A stretch of DNA of 21,150 nt. Origin: Clostridia bacterium. Its GTDB lineage: Bacteria > Bacillota > Clostridia > Christensenellales > Aristaeellaceae. This document shows, in pieces, positions 7,499 to 14,425 of the stretch. The notes beneath the pieces are model-generated. The model saw only the letters and a list, made by a program, of their open reading frames with translations, was not told the DNA's origin and did no database searches. The position numbers were made by a program, and so were the translations under genes. Within the stretch, counting starts at the first letter, position 1; every line of letters begins with the position of its first letter. The stretch lies in assembly GCA_900759005.1 (NCBI GenBank), contig CAAEUQ010000013.1, positions 1 through 21,150 of the forward strand. The letters are read 5' to 3'.

Positions 7499-8398
7499 TT
7501 AAACGCCCGATAAATCAAATTTCGGGATGTATTTCTCATCCGAGGACGAAAGTTCCTGAACAAATCCGTCCTCCAAACCCAGATCCATCAGGTGATCGCA
7601 CACCCGATCGTATTCTTCCTGAGTCAGCCGCCGATTCAGCTGATCAACGCCATCAACCTCGCCGAACGGCAGGTACTGCGCCATCAGGCTTACCCATGCG
7701 CCCGGAAGATTTTCCGCAATCCAATCGAGAATGCGAATCGATTCGTCTGCACAGCCCGGCAAAATCAGATGCCGGACGATCACGCCGGACTGAATCGCAC
7801 CGTTTTCGTCGAGCACGACCGGCCCTACCTGCTTCAGCATTTCACGAATTGCTTTTGCCGCGACCGGAAAATAATCCTCCGCGCTCGAATAGCGCCTTGC
7901 CGAACGCGGCGAAATGTATTTCAAATCCGGCAAATACACCTGGACCTTGCCGTCCAGCGCGCGGATCGTCTCCACACGGTCGTATCCGCCGCTGTTCCAG
8001 ACCACGGGAACGGGCAATCCGCCCTCCAGCGATTCCAGAATCGCGCGCGTGAAATGCGTCGGATTGACCAGATCAATGTTCTGCGCGCCCTGCGCGATCA
8101 GCTCGAAATAAATCTCCCGCAGTCGTTTCACGCTTACACGCTTTCCAAATCCGCCGTGCGAGATTTCAAAGTTCTGGCAGAACACGCATCTGAGCGAACA
8201 TCCGGAGAAAAACACCGTTCCAGCGCCGTGATTGCCCGAAATCACCGGTTCCTCATCAAAATGCAGCGCTGCGCGTGCAATCACGGGCTCCGCCCCCATT
8301 TTGCAGAAGCCGCTTCCCGTTTCGCCGCGCCGCGCGAAACACATCCGCGGACAATCCGAACAGATATACTCATTCATTGCCTGTTTCACGTGAAACAA
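7499..8398 (-). CDS. Radical SAM protein of the PflA/PflX-like family
   Basis: A 299-residue radical SAM enzyme. The 4Fe-4S cluster motif CSLRCVFC is at residues 67-74 (C67, C71, C74), followed by the family's QNFEIS stretch. An N-terminal Cys set (C13, C16, C20, C32: CSDCPRMC...GFC) may hold a second metal site, as in the PflX/COG1313 group. Substrate is unknown; relatives are annotated as putative pyruvate formate-lyase activating-enzyme homologues, but no glycyl-radical enzyme is in the window. The start is ambiguous. The TTG at 8396-8398 has a GGGAGG site 10 bases upstream and makes the protein begin MFHVKQ, with a parS palindrome forming the first codons. The ATG at 8375-8377 has no good ribosome site, and an upstream ATG at 8446 has none either. 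Confidence 0.88.
   Translation of the reverse strand: MFHVKQAMNEYICSDCPRMCFARRGETGSGFCKMGAEPVIARAALHFDEEPVISGNHGAGTVFFSGCSLRCVFCQNFEISHGGFGKRVSVKRLREIYFELIAQGAQNIDLVNPTHFTRAILESLEGGLPVPVVWNSGGYDRVETIRALDGKVQVYLPDLKYISPRSARRYSSAEDYFPVAAKAIREMLKQVGPVVLDENGAIQSGVIVRHLILPGCADESIRILDWIAENLPGAWVSLMAQYLPFGEVDGVDQLNRRLTQEEYDRVCDHLMDLGLEDGFVQELSSSDEKYIPKFDLSGV
8382..8397. other. parS: parS site 1 (inside the radical SAM gene start)
   Basis: Perfect 16-bp palindrome TGTTTCACGTGAAACA, the consensus ParB-binding centromere site of Firmicutes. It overlaps codons 1-6 of the radical SAM gene (MFHVKQ). Confidence 0.93.
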
Positions 8399-8475
8399 AT
8401 CCGCGCGTCCTCCCTTTTCGACATAATTCCCCAGCATCAGATTCAAATTCGAAATAAGTTCGGCAAAATTCGTCC

Positions 8476-8491
8476 TGTTTCACGTGAAACA
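8476..8491. other. parS: parS site 2
   Basis: Identical perfect palindrome TGTTTCACGTGAAACA, in the gap between the metallophosphoesterase and radical SAM genes. Confidence 0.95.
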
Positions 8492-8512
8492 AAGACTTTC
8501 TCGTTCTGGTAT

Positions 8513-8528
8513 TGTTTCACGTGAAACA
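8513..8528. other. parS: parS site 3
   Basis: Identical perfect palindrome, starting 37 bp after site 2. Confidence 0.95.
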
Positions 8529-8549
8529 GATCAAAACGTCGTAAAAATA

Positions 8550-8565
8550 TGTTTCACGTGAAACA
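8550..8565. other. parS: parS site 4
   Basis: Identical perfect palindrome, starting 37 bp after site 3 and abutting the stop codon of the metallophosphoesterase gene at 8566-8568. Confidence 0.95.
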
Positions 8566-9468
8566 TCAATCTCCAAATTCCATCCGAACCTCGTTTGCCC
8601 TTTGCAGCGTAATCACCCAGATTTCCGCGCTCGTGCCAAGACGCAGATTCACGCCCTCGCAGCCGACGCCCGTCGTGACCAGCGAATTGCCCGACCATCC
8701 GGATAAACGCTGCTTTTCCTGAGCATTCAGCGATAAAATCGGCTTTCCAAACAGAATAATCTGTCCGCCGTGCGTGTGCCCGGCAAGCAGCAGATCCGCC
8801 CATGCACCGCCGTCGCCCGCCTCCGTTACGCGAATGTCGACAAACTGTGCCGGACTGTGCGCAACTGCGATCACGCACTGCGAATGGCTCAGATTCGATG
8901 CGATCTTCGAAAGCTGCGCCGAATCCGTCCCCGCGCCGACAATGCCGATCGCCGCGCCATCCTTCTGAACCACCGCGCATTGATTCTCAATTACCTGAAT
9001 GTCCGACGCGCTCAGGCGCGCCGCGAGCGCTTCGGAAGAGCCGTCATTCTCACCGGAAATCGCAAATTTGCCCAATTGCGCCGGAAAAGTGCTTAAATAT
9101 TCAAAAAAAGCCTGCGCATCATCCAGACTCGCACTCTTCCCATTCAGCCGATCGAACACAGACGGCGATACAAAATCACCGCCGAGCAGCAAAATATCCG
9201 GATTCAGCGCCTTCAGCGGCTCAAACGCGCGTATCATGCGCCGCGCGTCGAACAGACCGTTCATGTCGAGGTCAGATGCGTAAAGAATCGTCGTTCCGTC
9301 GAATGCCTCCGGAAGATCGGCAAGGCGCACTGTCGCGCGGCGAACGTGAATCACGCTCGCCTGAAAGGACATCCAGCCGAGCAGAATCAGAAGTCCGGCG
9401 ACAGCGATCAGCATTGCCCGCCGCCTCCATTTTTTGATTGTACCCGATTTTTTCGTCTTGATCGTCAT
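8566..9468 (-). CDS. Membrane-anchored metallophosphoesterase with altered active-site motifs
   Basis: A 300-residue protein of the calcineurin-like phosphoesterase fold, YkuE/YaeI-like group. A Lys/Arg-rich N-terminus and one membrane helix (about residues 17-39) precede the catalytic domain, which probably faces outside. Core motifs in order are SDLDMNG (65-71, normally SDxH), GGDFV (96-100), GEND (139-142, normally GNHD), AHSP (H204) and GHTHGGQ (230-236). The third and last motifs and the His of AHSP are intact, but the first-motif His is Asp and the GNHD Asn-His pair is changed, so metal binding or activity may be altered or lost. The ATG at 9466-9468 has a GGAG site 6 bases upstream; the frame's earlier TTG at 9486 lacks one. 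It is the first gene of the minus-strand run leading toward oriC. Confidence 0.85.
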   Translation of the reverse strand: MTIKTKKSGTIKKWRRRAMLIAVAGLLILLGWMSFQASVIHVRRATVRLADLPEAFDGTTILYASDLDMNGLFDARRMIRAFEPLKALNPDILLLGGDFVSPSVFDRLNGKSASLDDAQAFFEYLSTFPAQLGKFAISGENDGSSEALAARLSASDIQVIENQCAVVQKDGAAIGIVGAGTDSAQLSKIASNLSHSQCVIAVAHSPAQFVDIRVTEAGDGGAWADLLLAGHTHGGQIILFGKPILSLNAQEKQRLSGWSGNSLVTTGVGCEGVNLRLGTSAEIWVITLQRANEVRMEFGD

Positions 9469-9572
9469 ATTTTGCTCCATCAGCAATTTTCACGGACATT
9501 TATGTGATGAGAATATGATCACGCCGCGAGAAAATGCGGATTTCTTGCCTTGAAAACGTTACAACTGCGCGG

Positions 9573-9601
9573 TTGCAACGTCCGCGTACATCTATTATAA
9601 T
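9573..9601 (+). promoter_or_regulatory. Promoter of the DUF5711-like/cvpA pair
   Basis: TTGCAA (9573-9578) and a perfect TATAAT (9596-9601) with a 17-bp spacer. Predicted start of transcription is near 9608. The -10 overlaps the -10 of the opposing promoter. Confidence 0.78.
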
Positions 9602-9622
9602 AAGAAAGGCTATGCTATACAA
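9594..9622 (-). promoter_or_regulatory. Opposing promoter for the metallophosphoesterase run
   Basis: On the minus strand TTGTAT (9617-9622) and a perfect TATAAT (9594-9599) with a 17-bp spacer. The two -10 boxes share four base pairs (9596-9599), so both promoters cannot be occupied at once. The leader to the ATG at 9468 would be about 120 bases. Confidence 0.6.
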
Positions 9623-9665
9623 GGGTACATAGGCGATTTTGATCGATATAAACGGGAGGAGAACC

Positions 9666-10775
9666 ATGGAAAGCAACCGCACGGGAAGGCTTCCATGGGC
9701 AATCGTATTGTTTATCTTGGCGCTGACTGTGCTGATCGCTTGGGGCGGCGCTTCGCTGGTGAAGCGCGGACAGGAGAGAAATTCGCTCGGCAGCGTCCGC
9801 GAAAAGGTACTGAATACCCCGCAGAGCGTTCAGATTGTCCGTGACGGCGCAGTATATTACGACGGCGGTACGATCGCGAAGCTCGACGCGAGCGGAAACA
9901 CGAAGTGGTCGTACATGATCGGCGGAGGAGCACAAATGCAGTCCAGCGATTCGGGCGTCGCCGCATGGGTCGGCGATTCGCTGACGCTGATCAACGGCAC
10001 GACGGGCGCGGCGGAATTTTCCGGCAAGATGGGCGGGAACATCCTGTCCGCGCGCCTCGGCCCGCAATACGCGGCGGTGGTGCTCGAACCGGAGCACGAC
10101 AGCACGATTGTTCTGATGGAAAGCGGCGGTCGCCGCGTGGACAGCATTACGCTGTCCGGAAAGACGGTCATAGATTACGGCTTTTTCAATACGACGGGCG
10201 ATCTGTTTTGGGTGATGACGCTGGACACGACGGGCACCGCGCCGAGCTGTACGCTTTCGACGTATCGCCCCGGCAAGCGAATCGTCGGTCAGATTACGGA
10301 CAGCGTTCAGGTCATGTACAGAACGATGTTCCAATCCACCCAGATCGTTACCGCAGGCAACGTTTATCTGCGCGTATACGATTATACCGGCAAGGAGACG
10401 GCGGAAAAGCGAACGCTCGTTTACGGCTGGATGCTCGCGAGCGTGGACGATCTGTCGGACAATCCGATGATGGCGTTTACGCCGACGGGCGAATACGACG
10501 GCTCGGCGGAAATGAAGGACGTGCGCATGATTCGCGGCTCGTCCGAACAGACGGTGCGAATGCCGTTCGCGTGCGAATCGCTGGTCGCGAGGGACGATTG
10601 CGTTTACGGCTTCTCGAACGATGGCTATATTATGATCGCGCGAATGGGCGCGCAGAAGGTGAATGCGTACCGGTTGAATATCCGGTTTGACACGGTTTAT
10701 GGCGTCGCGGATGGCAATGTCGCGATTCTGGGCAGCGGAAACAGCCTGTATTTTGTATCGCTGAAGGGCGCATAA
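9666..10775 (+). CDS. Membrane-anchored beta-propeller protein, DUF5711-like
   Basis: A 369-residue protein with one N-terminal membrane helix (about residues 9-31) and a long extracytoplasmic domain rich in short beta repeats of the PQQ/propeller type, such as GGTIAKLDASGNTKWSY and VGDSLTLINGTTGAAEFSG. Length, topology and adjacency to cvpA match the DUF5711 family of Clostridia, whose function is unknown. No catalytic residues are apparent; such domains usually act as protein-interaction or assembly platforms at the membrane. The ATG at 9666 has a GGGAGG site; the ATG at 9639 does not and would add residues before the basic, pre-helix N-terminus. It is the first gene of a two-gene unit, with cvpA 49 bases downstream. 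Confidence 0.82.
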   Translation: MESNRTGRLPWAIVLFILALTVLIAWGGASLVKRGQERNSLGSVREKVLNTPQSVQIVRDGAVYYDGGTIAKLDASGNTKWSYMIGGGAQMQSSDSGVAAWVGDSLTLINGTTGAAEFSGKMGGNILSARLGPQYAAVVLEPEHDSTIVLMESGGRRVDSITLSGKTVIDYGFFNTTGDLFWVMTLDTTGTAPSCTLSTYRPGKRIVGQITDSVQVMYRTMFQSTQIVTAGNVYLRVYDYTGKETAEKRTLVYGWMLASVDDLSDNPMMAFTPTGEYDGSAEMKDVRMIRGSSEQTVRMPFACESLVARDDCVYGFSNDGYIMIARMGAQKVNAYRLNIRFDTVYGVADGNVAILGSGNSLYFVSLKGA

Positions 10776-10824
10776 ACCGACGGAAAACGGGAAAAATGTG
10801 GGAAAAGACAAACGGAGGTTTTGA

Positions 10825-11559
10825 ATGAACATCGTCGATATTCTGATTGTGGCAATCCTTGCCTTCGGCGTGTTGGCGGGAATGCACAAGGGGCTGATTG
10901 CGTCGGGACTGTCCACGGTGGGATTCGTCGCATCGTGGCTCGGCGCGCAGAGTCTCTACGAAAAAATCGCGAATTACGCGCTGTCGAATCAGACGCTGAT
11001 GGCAGTGCTGAACCAGTATCTGGAGCCGGAAGAATTCTTCACAACGCCGCAGCAGGCGATGACCACGGTTTCGCAGGTCGTTTCCGGCGGAGAATCGGCG
11101 ATTTCGGCGGCAGTGGGCTCGCTCGGCACGCATTTCCAGTTTCTTCAGGAAGCGTTTTCAAACAATATTCGCCAGGAAGCCTTTCAGGGACTGGGACTTA
11201 CCACCCTTTCGGATTACCTGAACCAGACGCTGTGGGTTGCGGTATTCAACGTGCTCGCGTTCATCGCGGCGTTTCTGCTGATCTATATCGTAATCAGCAT
11301 TCTGGTGAATCTCCTCGACCACGTGATCAATTTCCCGGTGCTTCGCGGGATCGACTGGCTGCTCGGCGGCGTGCTCGGTCTTCTGAAGGCGACGGTCGTC
11401 GTCGCGCTGGTCATGGCAATTCTGCCCACGCTTGCCGAATCACTGGTTCCGGAGTTGGCGCAGAAATTCATCAGCGGATCGAAATTGCTGAACGTCGCGC
11501 AGCGGTTTGATCTGTTGAATGCCGCCGGAGAGGTCAGGCGGCTCATGATGGGCGGCTAA
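10825..11559 (+). CDS. cvpA: CvpA-family membrane protein
   Basis: A 244-residue inner-membrane protein with the CvpA architecture. The N-terminal helix NIVDILIVAILAFGVLAGM leads into the HKG turn that marks the family, followed by a second helix (about 25-40). Two C-terminal helices are at about 137-160 and 178-201, the latter containing GVLGLLKATVV. CvpA proteins are about 160-180 residues; here about 90 extra residues lie between helices 2 and 3, predicted mostly helical and soluble. CvpA is linked to colicin V export in E. coli and to envelope homeostasis elsewhere; its biochemical role is unsettled. Start ATG has a GGAGG site 7 bases upstream. It ends at a strong terminator. Confidence 0.85.
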   Translation: MNIVDILIVAILAFGVLAGMHKGLIASGLSTVGFVASWLGAQSLYEKIANYALSNQTLMAVLNQYLEPEEFFTTPQQAMTTVSQVVSGGESAISAAVGSLGTHFQFLQEAFSNNIRQEAFQGLGLTTLSDYLNQTLWVAVFNVLAFIAAFLLIYIVISILVNLLDHVINFPVLRGIDWLLGGVLGLLKATVVVALVMAILPTLAESLVPELAQKFISGSKLLNVAQRFDLLNAAGEVRRLMMGG

Positions 11560-11596
11560 AAAAAACGGACGGGGGCAAAACCTTCGTCCGTTTTTT
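11560..11596. terminator. Bidirectional terminator between converging operons
   Basis: A-run, then CGGACG pairing with CGTCCG around a 13-base loop, then TTTTTT. It has a T-run on both strands, so it can end the cvpA transcript (plus) and the kinase/WG-repeat operon (minus). Confidence 0.9.
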
Positions 11597-11614
11597 ATGT
11601 GCAAATGTTCGCTT

Positions 11615-12016
11615 TTAATACGCGCATCGCAGCGTATAAGCGCCCTTTGCGCCCGAAATCGCGATGGAATACGTTCCCGCGGCAAGCTCGAGATTTGCCG
11701 CATACGTCTTCAGATCGTAAATCGTCTGAATTTCCACCATGTCGCCATCGTAAATCACCGCAATCTGCTGCCCGTCGGATTCGGAATGAATCGTCAGATA
11801 CGGCTGCGATTCCGATTCCAGCGCAAACGAATAGTAATCGTATTCGTCCCGTTCCGTCAGAACACCGCTCATGGTTTTGCCGTTTGCCAGCGCCGTCGCG
11901 CCGTCTACCCATTCGCCGTCCAAAACCATATTCTCGTGATCAATCCGCACCGTTTCATCCGCCAGCGCTCAGCCGCACATCAAAGCGGCGAGCAATAGAC
12001 AAATCAGCTTTTTCAT
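11615..12016 (-). pseudogene. Secreted PPC-like domain protein with a nonsense codon in its signal peptide
   Basis: From the ATG at 12014-12016, preceded by GGAGG, the frame reads MKKLICLLLAALMCG, then TGA (11969-11971), then ALADETVRIDHENM and onward to 11615. The part before the stop is a perfect signal-peptide start, and the part just after it supplies an ALA-D cleavage site, so the TGA interrupts an otherwise intact exported protein of about 133 codons. The mature part (DEYDYYSFALE ... AAGTYSIAISGAKGAYTLRC) resembles bacterial pre-peptidase C-terminal (PPC) beta-sandwich domains. TGA is used as a normal stop elsewhere in the window (dnaN, walJ, metallophosphoesterase), so recoding is unlikely. 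It is the last gene of the kinase operon, 14 bases after the WG-repeat gene. Sequencing error or strain-level mutation are both possible. Confidence 0.75.
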
Positions 12017-12030
12017 GTCCAATTCCTCCA

Positions 12031-13038
12031 TCAGCCCTGAATCCGCGCGCCAGTCGCATCAATCAGAAACCATTCGCCGTCCTGCTTGACCGCGGCGATT
12101 CCGTTTTCAAACCGCGTCGCCTTCTCATAAATGGGATTCAGTACCGTTTCATTGTTCAGATTCACATAACCCCATTTGCCGTCCAGAAATACGCGGCAAA
12201 GATCGGAACGCATGAAATCGGAAAATACGTTCTGCCAAACGTTCGCGCCCACCTGTGCGCCGGTCGTGTCGATCATCAAATACTGTCCGTCGCGCTTTAC
12301 CCATGCGCGATTCTGATAGAAATACGCCGTGGAATCATATTGAATCGGAATCACGAGATTGCCATTCAAATCGGCATAGCCGCTTTTTTCATTCTGCTCC
12401 ACCGGCGCAAGACCGCAATGGAAATGCTCGTAAGTGTCGTATTCCAGCGGAACGACCACATTCCCCGCCGTGTCGATGAATCCCCATTTGCCGTTCTTCT
12501 CCACCGGTGCGCGCCCCTCGGTAAATCCGCGCGCGTCGTCCCATTCGGGCGCAATCGCGAGGTTGCCGCTTTCATCGATGAACCCGAATTGCCCATTTAT
12601 GCGCACGTATGCGAGCCCTTCGGAGAAATATCCAGCCTCTGCCCAGCGGGAATCAAACGCATAGCTTCCGTCCGGACGAATGAATCCGTATTCGCCGTTT
12701 ACGCAAACCGTCGCCAGACCATCGTGAAAATCGGTCGCCGCAGAGCAGATCGCCGGAAAAATAACCGCGCCCGTCGCATCGATGTAACCGTAAAGATGAT
12801 CGCTCGTTCCTACGCGCGCAATACCTTCGGTGAAGCAGTCTGCGAGATTCCATTCCGGCGCAATCACCACATTGCCAGACGTATCCATGTAGCCCCAATT
12901 GCCGTTTGCATCCTGAAACGCCGCCATACCCTCCGAAAAATCGCGAATCGCCTGCACGTTCGGGAACGCACTTTCGCAAATGCCGTGTGCGCCGAGCACC
13001 AGCATAACCAGAACCAGCCCAATCAGTTTCTTCATCAT
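12031..13038 (-). CDS. Secreted WG-repeat protein
   Basis: A 335-residue protein with a signal peptide (MMKKLIGLVLVMLVLGAHG, cleavage probably near residue 20-22) followed by about seven or eight WG-type beta repeats. Each has the pattern W/F-G-[FY]-[IM]-D...G-N-V-V-I-x-P-x-[WY]-x-x-A-x-x-F-x-E-G-x-A-x-V, for example NWGYMDTSGNVVIAPEW and KWGFIDTAGNVVVPLEY. WG repeats are binding or scaffold modules with no known catalysis; this one would act outside the cell membrane. Two adjacent ATGs (13036-13038 and 13033-13035) follow a GGAGG site. It begins 12 bases after the sensor-kinase stop, so it is co-transcribed with the two-component pair and may be its accessory or sensory partner. Confidence 0.9.
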   Translation of the reverse strand: MMKKLIGLVLVMLVLGAHGICESAFPNVQAIRDFSEGMAAFQDANGNWGYMDTSGNVVIAPEWNLADCFTEGIARVGTSDHLYGYIDATGAVIFPAICSAATDFHDGLATVCVNGEYGFIRPDGSYAFDSRWAEAGYFSEGLAYVRINGQFGFIDESGNLAIAPEWDDARGFTEGRAPVEKNGKWGFIDTAGNVVVPLEYDTYEHFHCGLAPVEQNEKSGYADLNGNLVIPIQYDSTAYFYQNRAWVKRDGQYLMIDTTGAQVGANVWQNVFSDFMRSDLCRVFLDGKWGYVNLNNETVLNPIYEKATRFENGIAAVKQDGEWFLIDATGARIQG

Positions 13039-13050
13039 ATATTCCTCCGT

Positions 13051-14421
13051 TCAGCTTCGGTATTCGCAGAGGCTCGTTTCGATAAAGCGGCTCTGTTTGT
13101 ATTGATTCAAACATACGTTCGAATTCCGTTTCACCAATCGCTTTGCCGAAGCCAAGCCCGTCGCCCGATGCCCGGGCTTCGAGCTGATCGCTTCGCCCAT
13201 TAAAAACGATAGATCCGCATTCTCCGAATATGTGTTCGATAAAAGAATTTCATCGTAAGCGTCCGTGCTCCGCAAAGTGAGCTCTACCTGCGGCGATTCG
13301 GATTTTCCCGCCGCTTCGATCGCGTTGTCTAAAAGATTGCCCATCACCTCGCAAAGCGTATGCGTCGCCAGTCCCGTAAATGCAAATCCTGAATCCACCG
13401 TCAAAAAAAACGGAATCGCGCGCTCCTGCGCGTCGCCGAGCTTGCGGAGAATCAGCGCCGTAAGCGCCGCGTCGTTCAAGCGATTGAGCGCAACGGCGTT
13501 TTCATTGTTGATCAGCGCGCAGCGCTTCGCCATTTCGGAATAGTAATCCTCGATTTGCGCCACGTCGCCCGTTAAAATCACGCCCTCCAGCCCGTAAATC
13601 ATGTTCGCGATGTTGTGGCGGAATTCGCGCGTGGAATCGATAACGCGCTGATACGCGGCGTTTTGATCGATCAGCGTCTGATTGCGGCGGCGCAGGCGGT
13701 ATTGCTGAATGTCCTGCCAGCCGTAAAACATCAAAAGCGCCACCGTAAATCCATAAACGATGTTCAAGGGGAGGTTTCGCTTCAGCGTCTCGGAAGCCTC
13801 CAGCGATTCTCCGCTTAAAAACAGCTGCGCGTCAAAATCGCGCCCGTAGAGAATCATCACCGTGAACACCAGCAGAAGCACCAGCGAAAATCGCATCAGA
13901 TACGCCCATGTATGGCGGATTGCCTTCGGATTTCGCTTTGCGTTCTGTACCCGCTGCGCAATCGCCAGCGGCCCCAGCATGATGGAAACCGTCAGAAGAC
14001 ACAGCGCCGGATAACTTTCCGGTCGAAAAAGCGTGATTTCGCGCCCGAACAGCGCCGATTGAATCTCAGGATGCGGATAAACCACCGCGTAAAGCAGCGT
14101 CGCCGCAAATTCGGTCAGCACTGCGAGAATGAACGCGAAAAAGAACGTAAACCAGTATCGCGAGCCCTTCAGAGAAGGCCAGATCAGCTTCGTCATCGCA
14201 ATCAGTCCCGCGCCCGTCAGCATATAGGAAGCGAATTGCAGCCGCAGAAACAGACGGACAATGCAGTGAATCGAAAAATTGATGCAAACGCCGATCACCA
14301 CGCGCCCGGGCTTGAATGGACACCGGCGGCGCAGATAGCCGAACCACGCGTAAAACAGAACGGTAACGACGCTCCCATACAGCGACCGCGCCAGATTCCA
14401 GATCAGAAGAGAAGTATTCAT
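13051..14421 (-). CDS. GHKL-domain sensor histidine kinase, AgrC-like
   Basis: A 456-residue membrane kinase. The N-terminal half (1-235) has about six membrane helices, near residues 12-30, 40-58, 64-80, 90-115, 139-155 and 177-193, plus one around 220-235. A coiled linker leads to the phosphoacceptor box EFRHNIANM (H269). The N-box NLLDNAIEA is at 362-370 and the G-box region SKPGHRATGLASAKRLV ends near 430, the order seen in AgrC/GHKL peptide-pheromone kinases. Residues 118-138 and 195-215 form soluble loops. The ATG at 14419-14421 lies only 4 bases after the response-regulator stop, implying translational coupling. No AgrB or AgrD-like gene is seen, so the ligand is unknown. The WG-repeat and PPC-like exported proteins follow in the same operon. 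Confidence 0.93.
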   Translation of the reverse strand: MNTSLLIWNLARSLYGSVVTVLFYAWFGYLRRRCPFKPGRVVIGVCINFSIHCIVRLFLRLQFASYMLTGAGLIAMTKLIWPSLKGSRYWFTFFFAFILAVLTEFAATLLYAVVYPHPEIQSALFGREITLFRPESYPALCLLTVSIMLGPLAIAQRVQNAKRNPKAIRHTWAYLMRFSLVLLLVFTVMILYGRDFDAQLFLSGESLEASETLKRNLPLNIVYGFTVALLMFYGWQDIQQYRLRRRNQTLIDQNAAYQRVIDSTREFRHNIANMIYGLEGVILTGDVAQIEDYYSEMAKRCALINNENAVALNRLNDAALTALILRKLGDAQERAIPFFLTVDSGFAFTGLATHTLCEVMGNLLDNAIEAAGKSESPQVELTLRSTDAYDEILLSNTYSENADLSFLMGEAISSKPGHRATGLASAKRLVKRNSNVCLNQYKQSRFIETSLCEYRS

Positions 14422-14425
14422 GTCC

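Noticed and set aside
8531..8980. A minus-strand frame ending in MFHVKHIFTTF next to parS site 4
   Set aside because: It overlaps the phosphoesterase in another frame; the MFHVKH tail is just the parS palindrome being translated.
9615..10916. A 433-codon open frame on the minus strand opposite the DUF5711-like gene
   Set aside because: Arg/His-rich shadow of a well-supported gene that has its own promoter and ribosome site; it also runs across the shared promoter region's edge and into cvpA.
11969..11971. Selenocysteine or reassigned TGA codon
   Set aside because: The codon falls in a signal peptide, no SECIS-like hairpin was noticed after it, and TGA ends several intact genes in the window.
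11599..13203. A 534-codon plus-strand open frame opposite the WG-repeat operon
   Set aside because: Arg/Pro/Ser-rich composition typical of antisense frames; the opposite strand carries clear signal peptides and repeat motifs.
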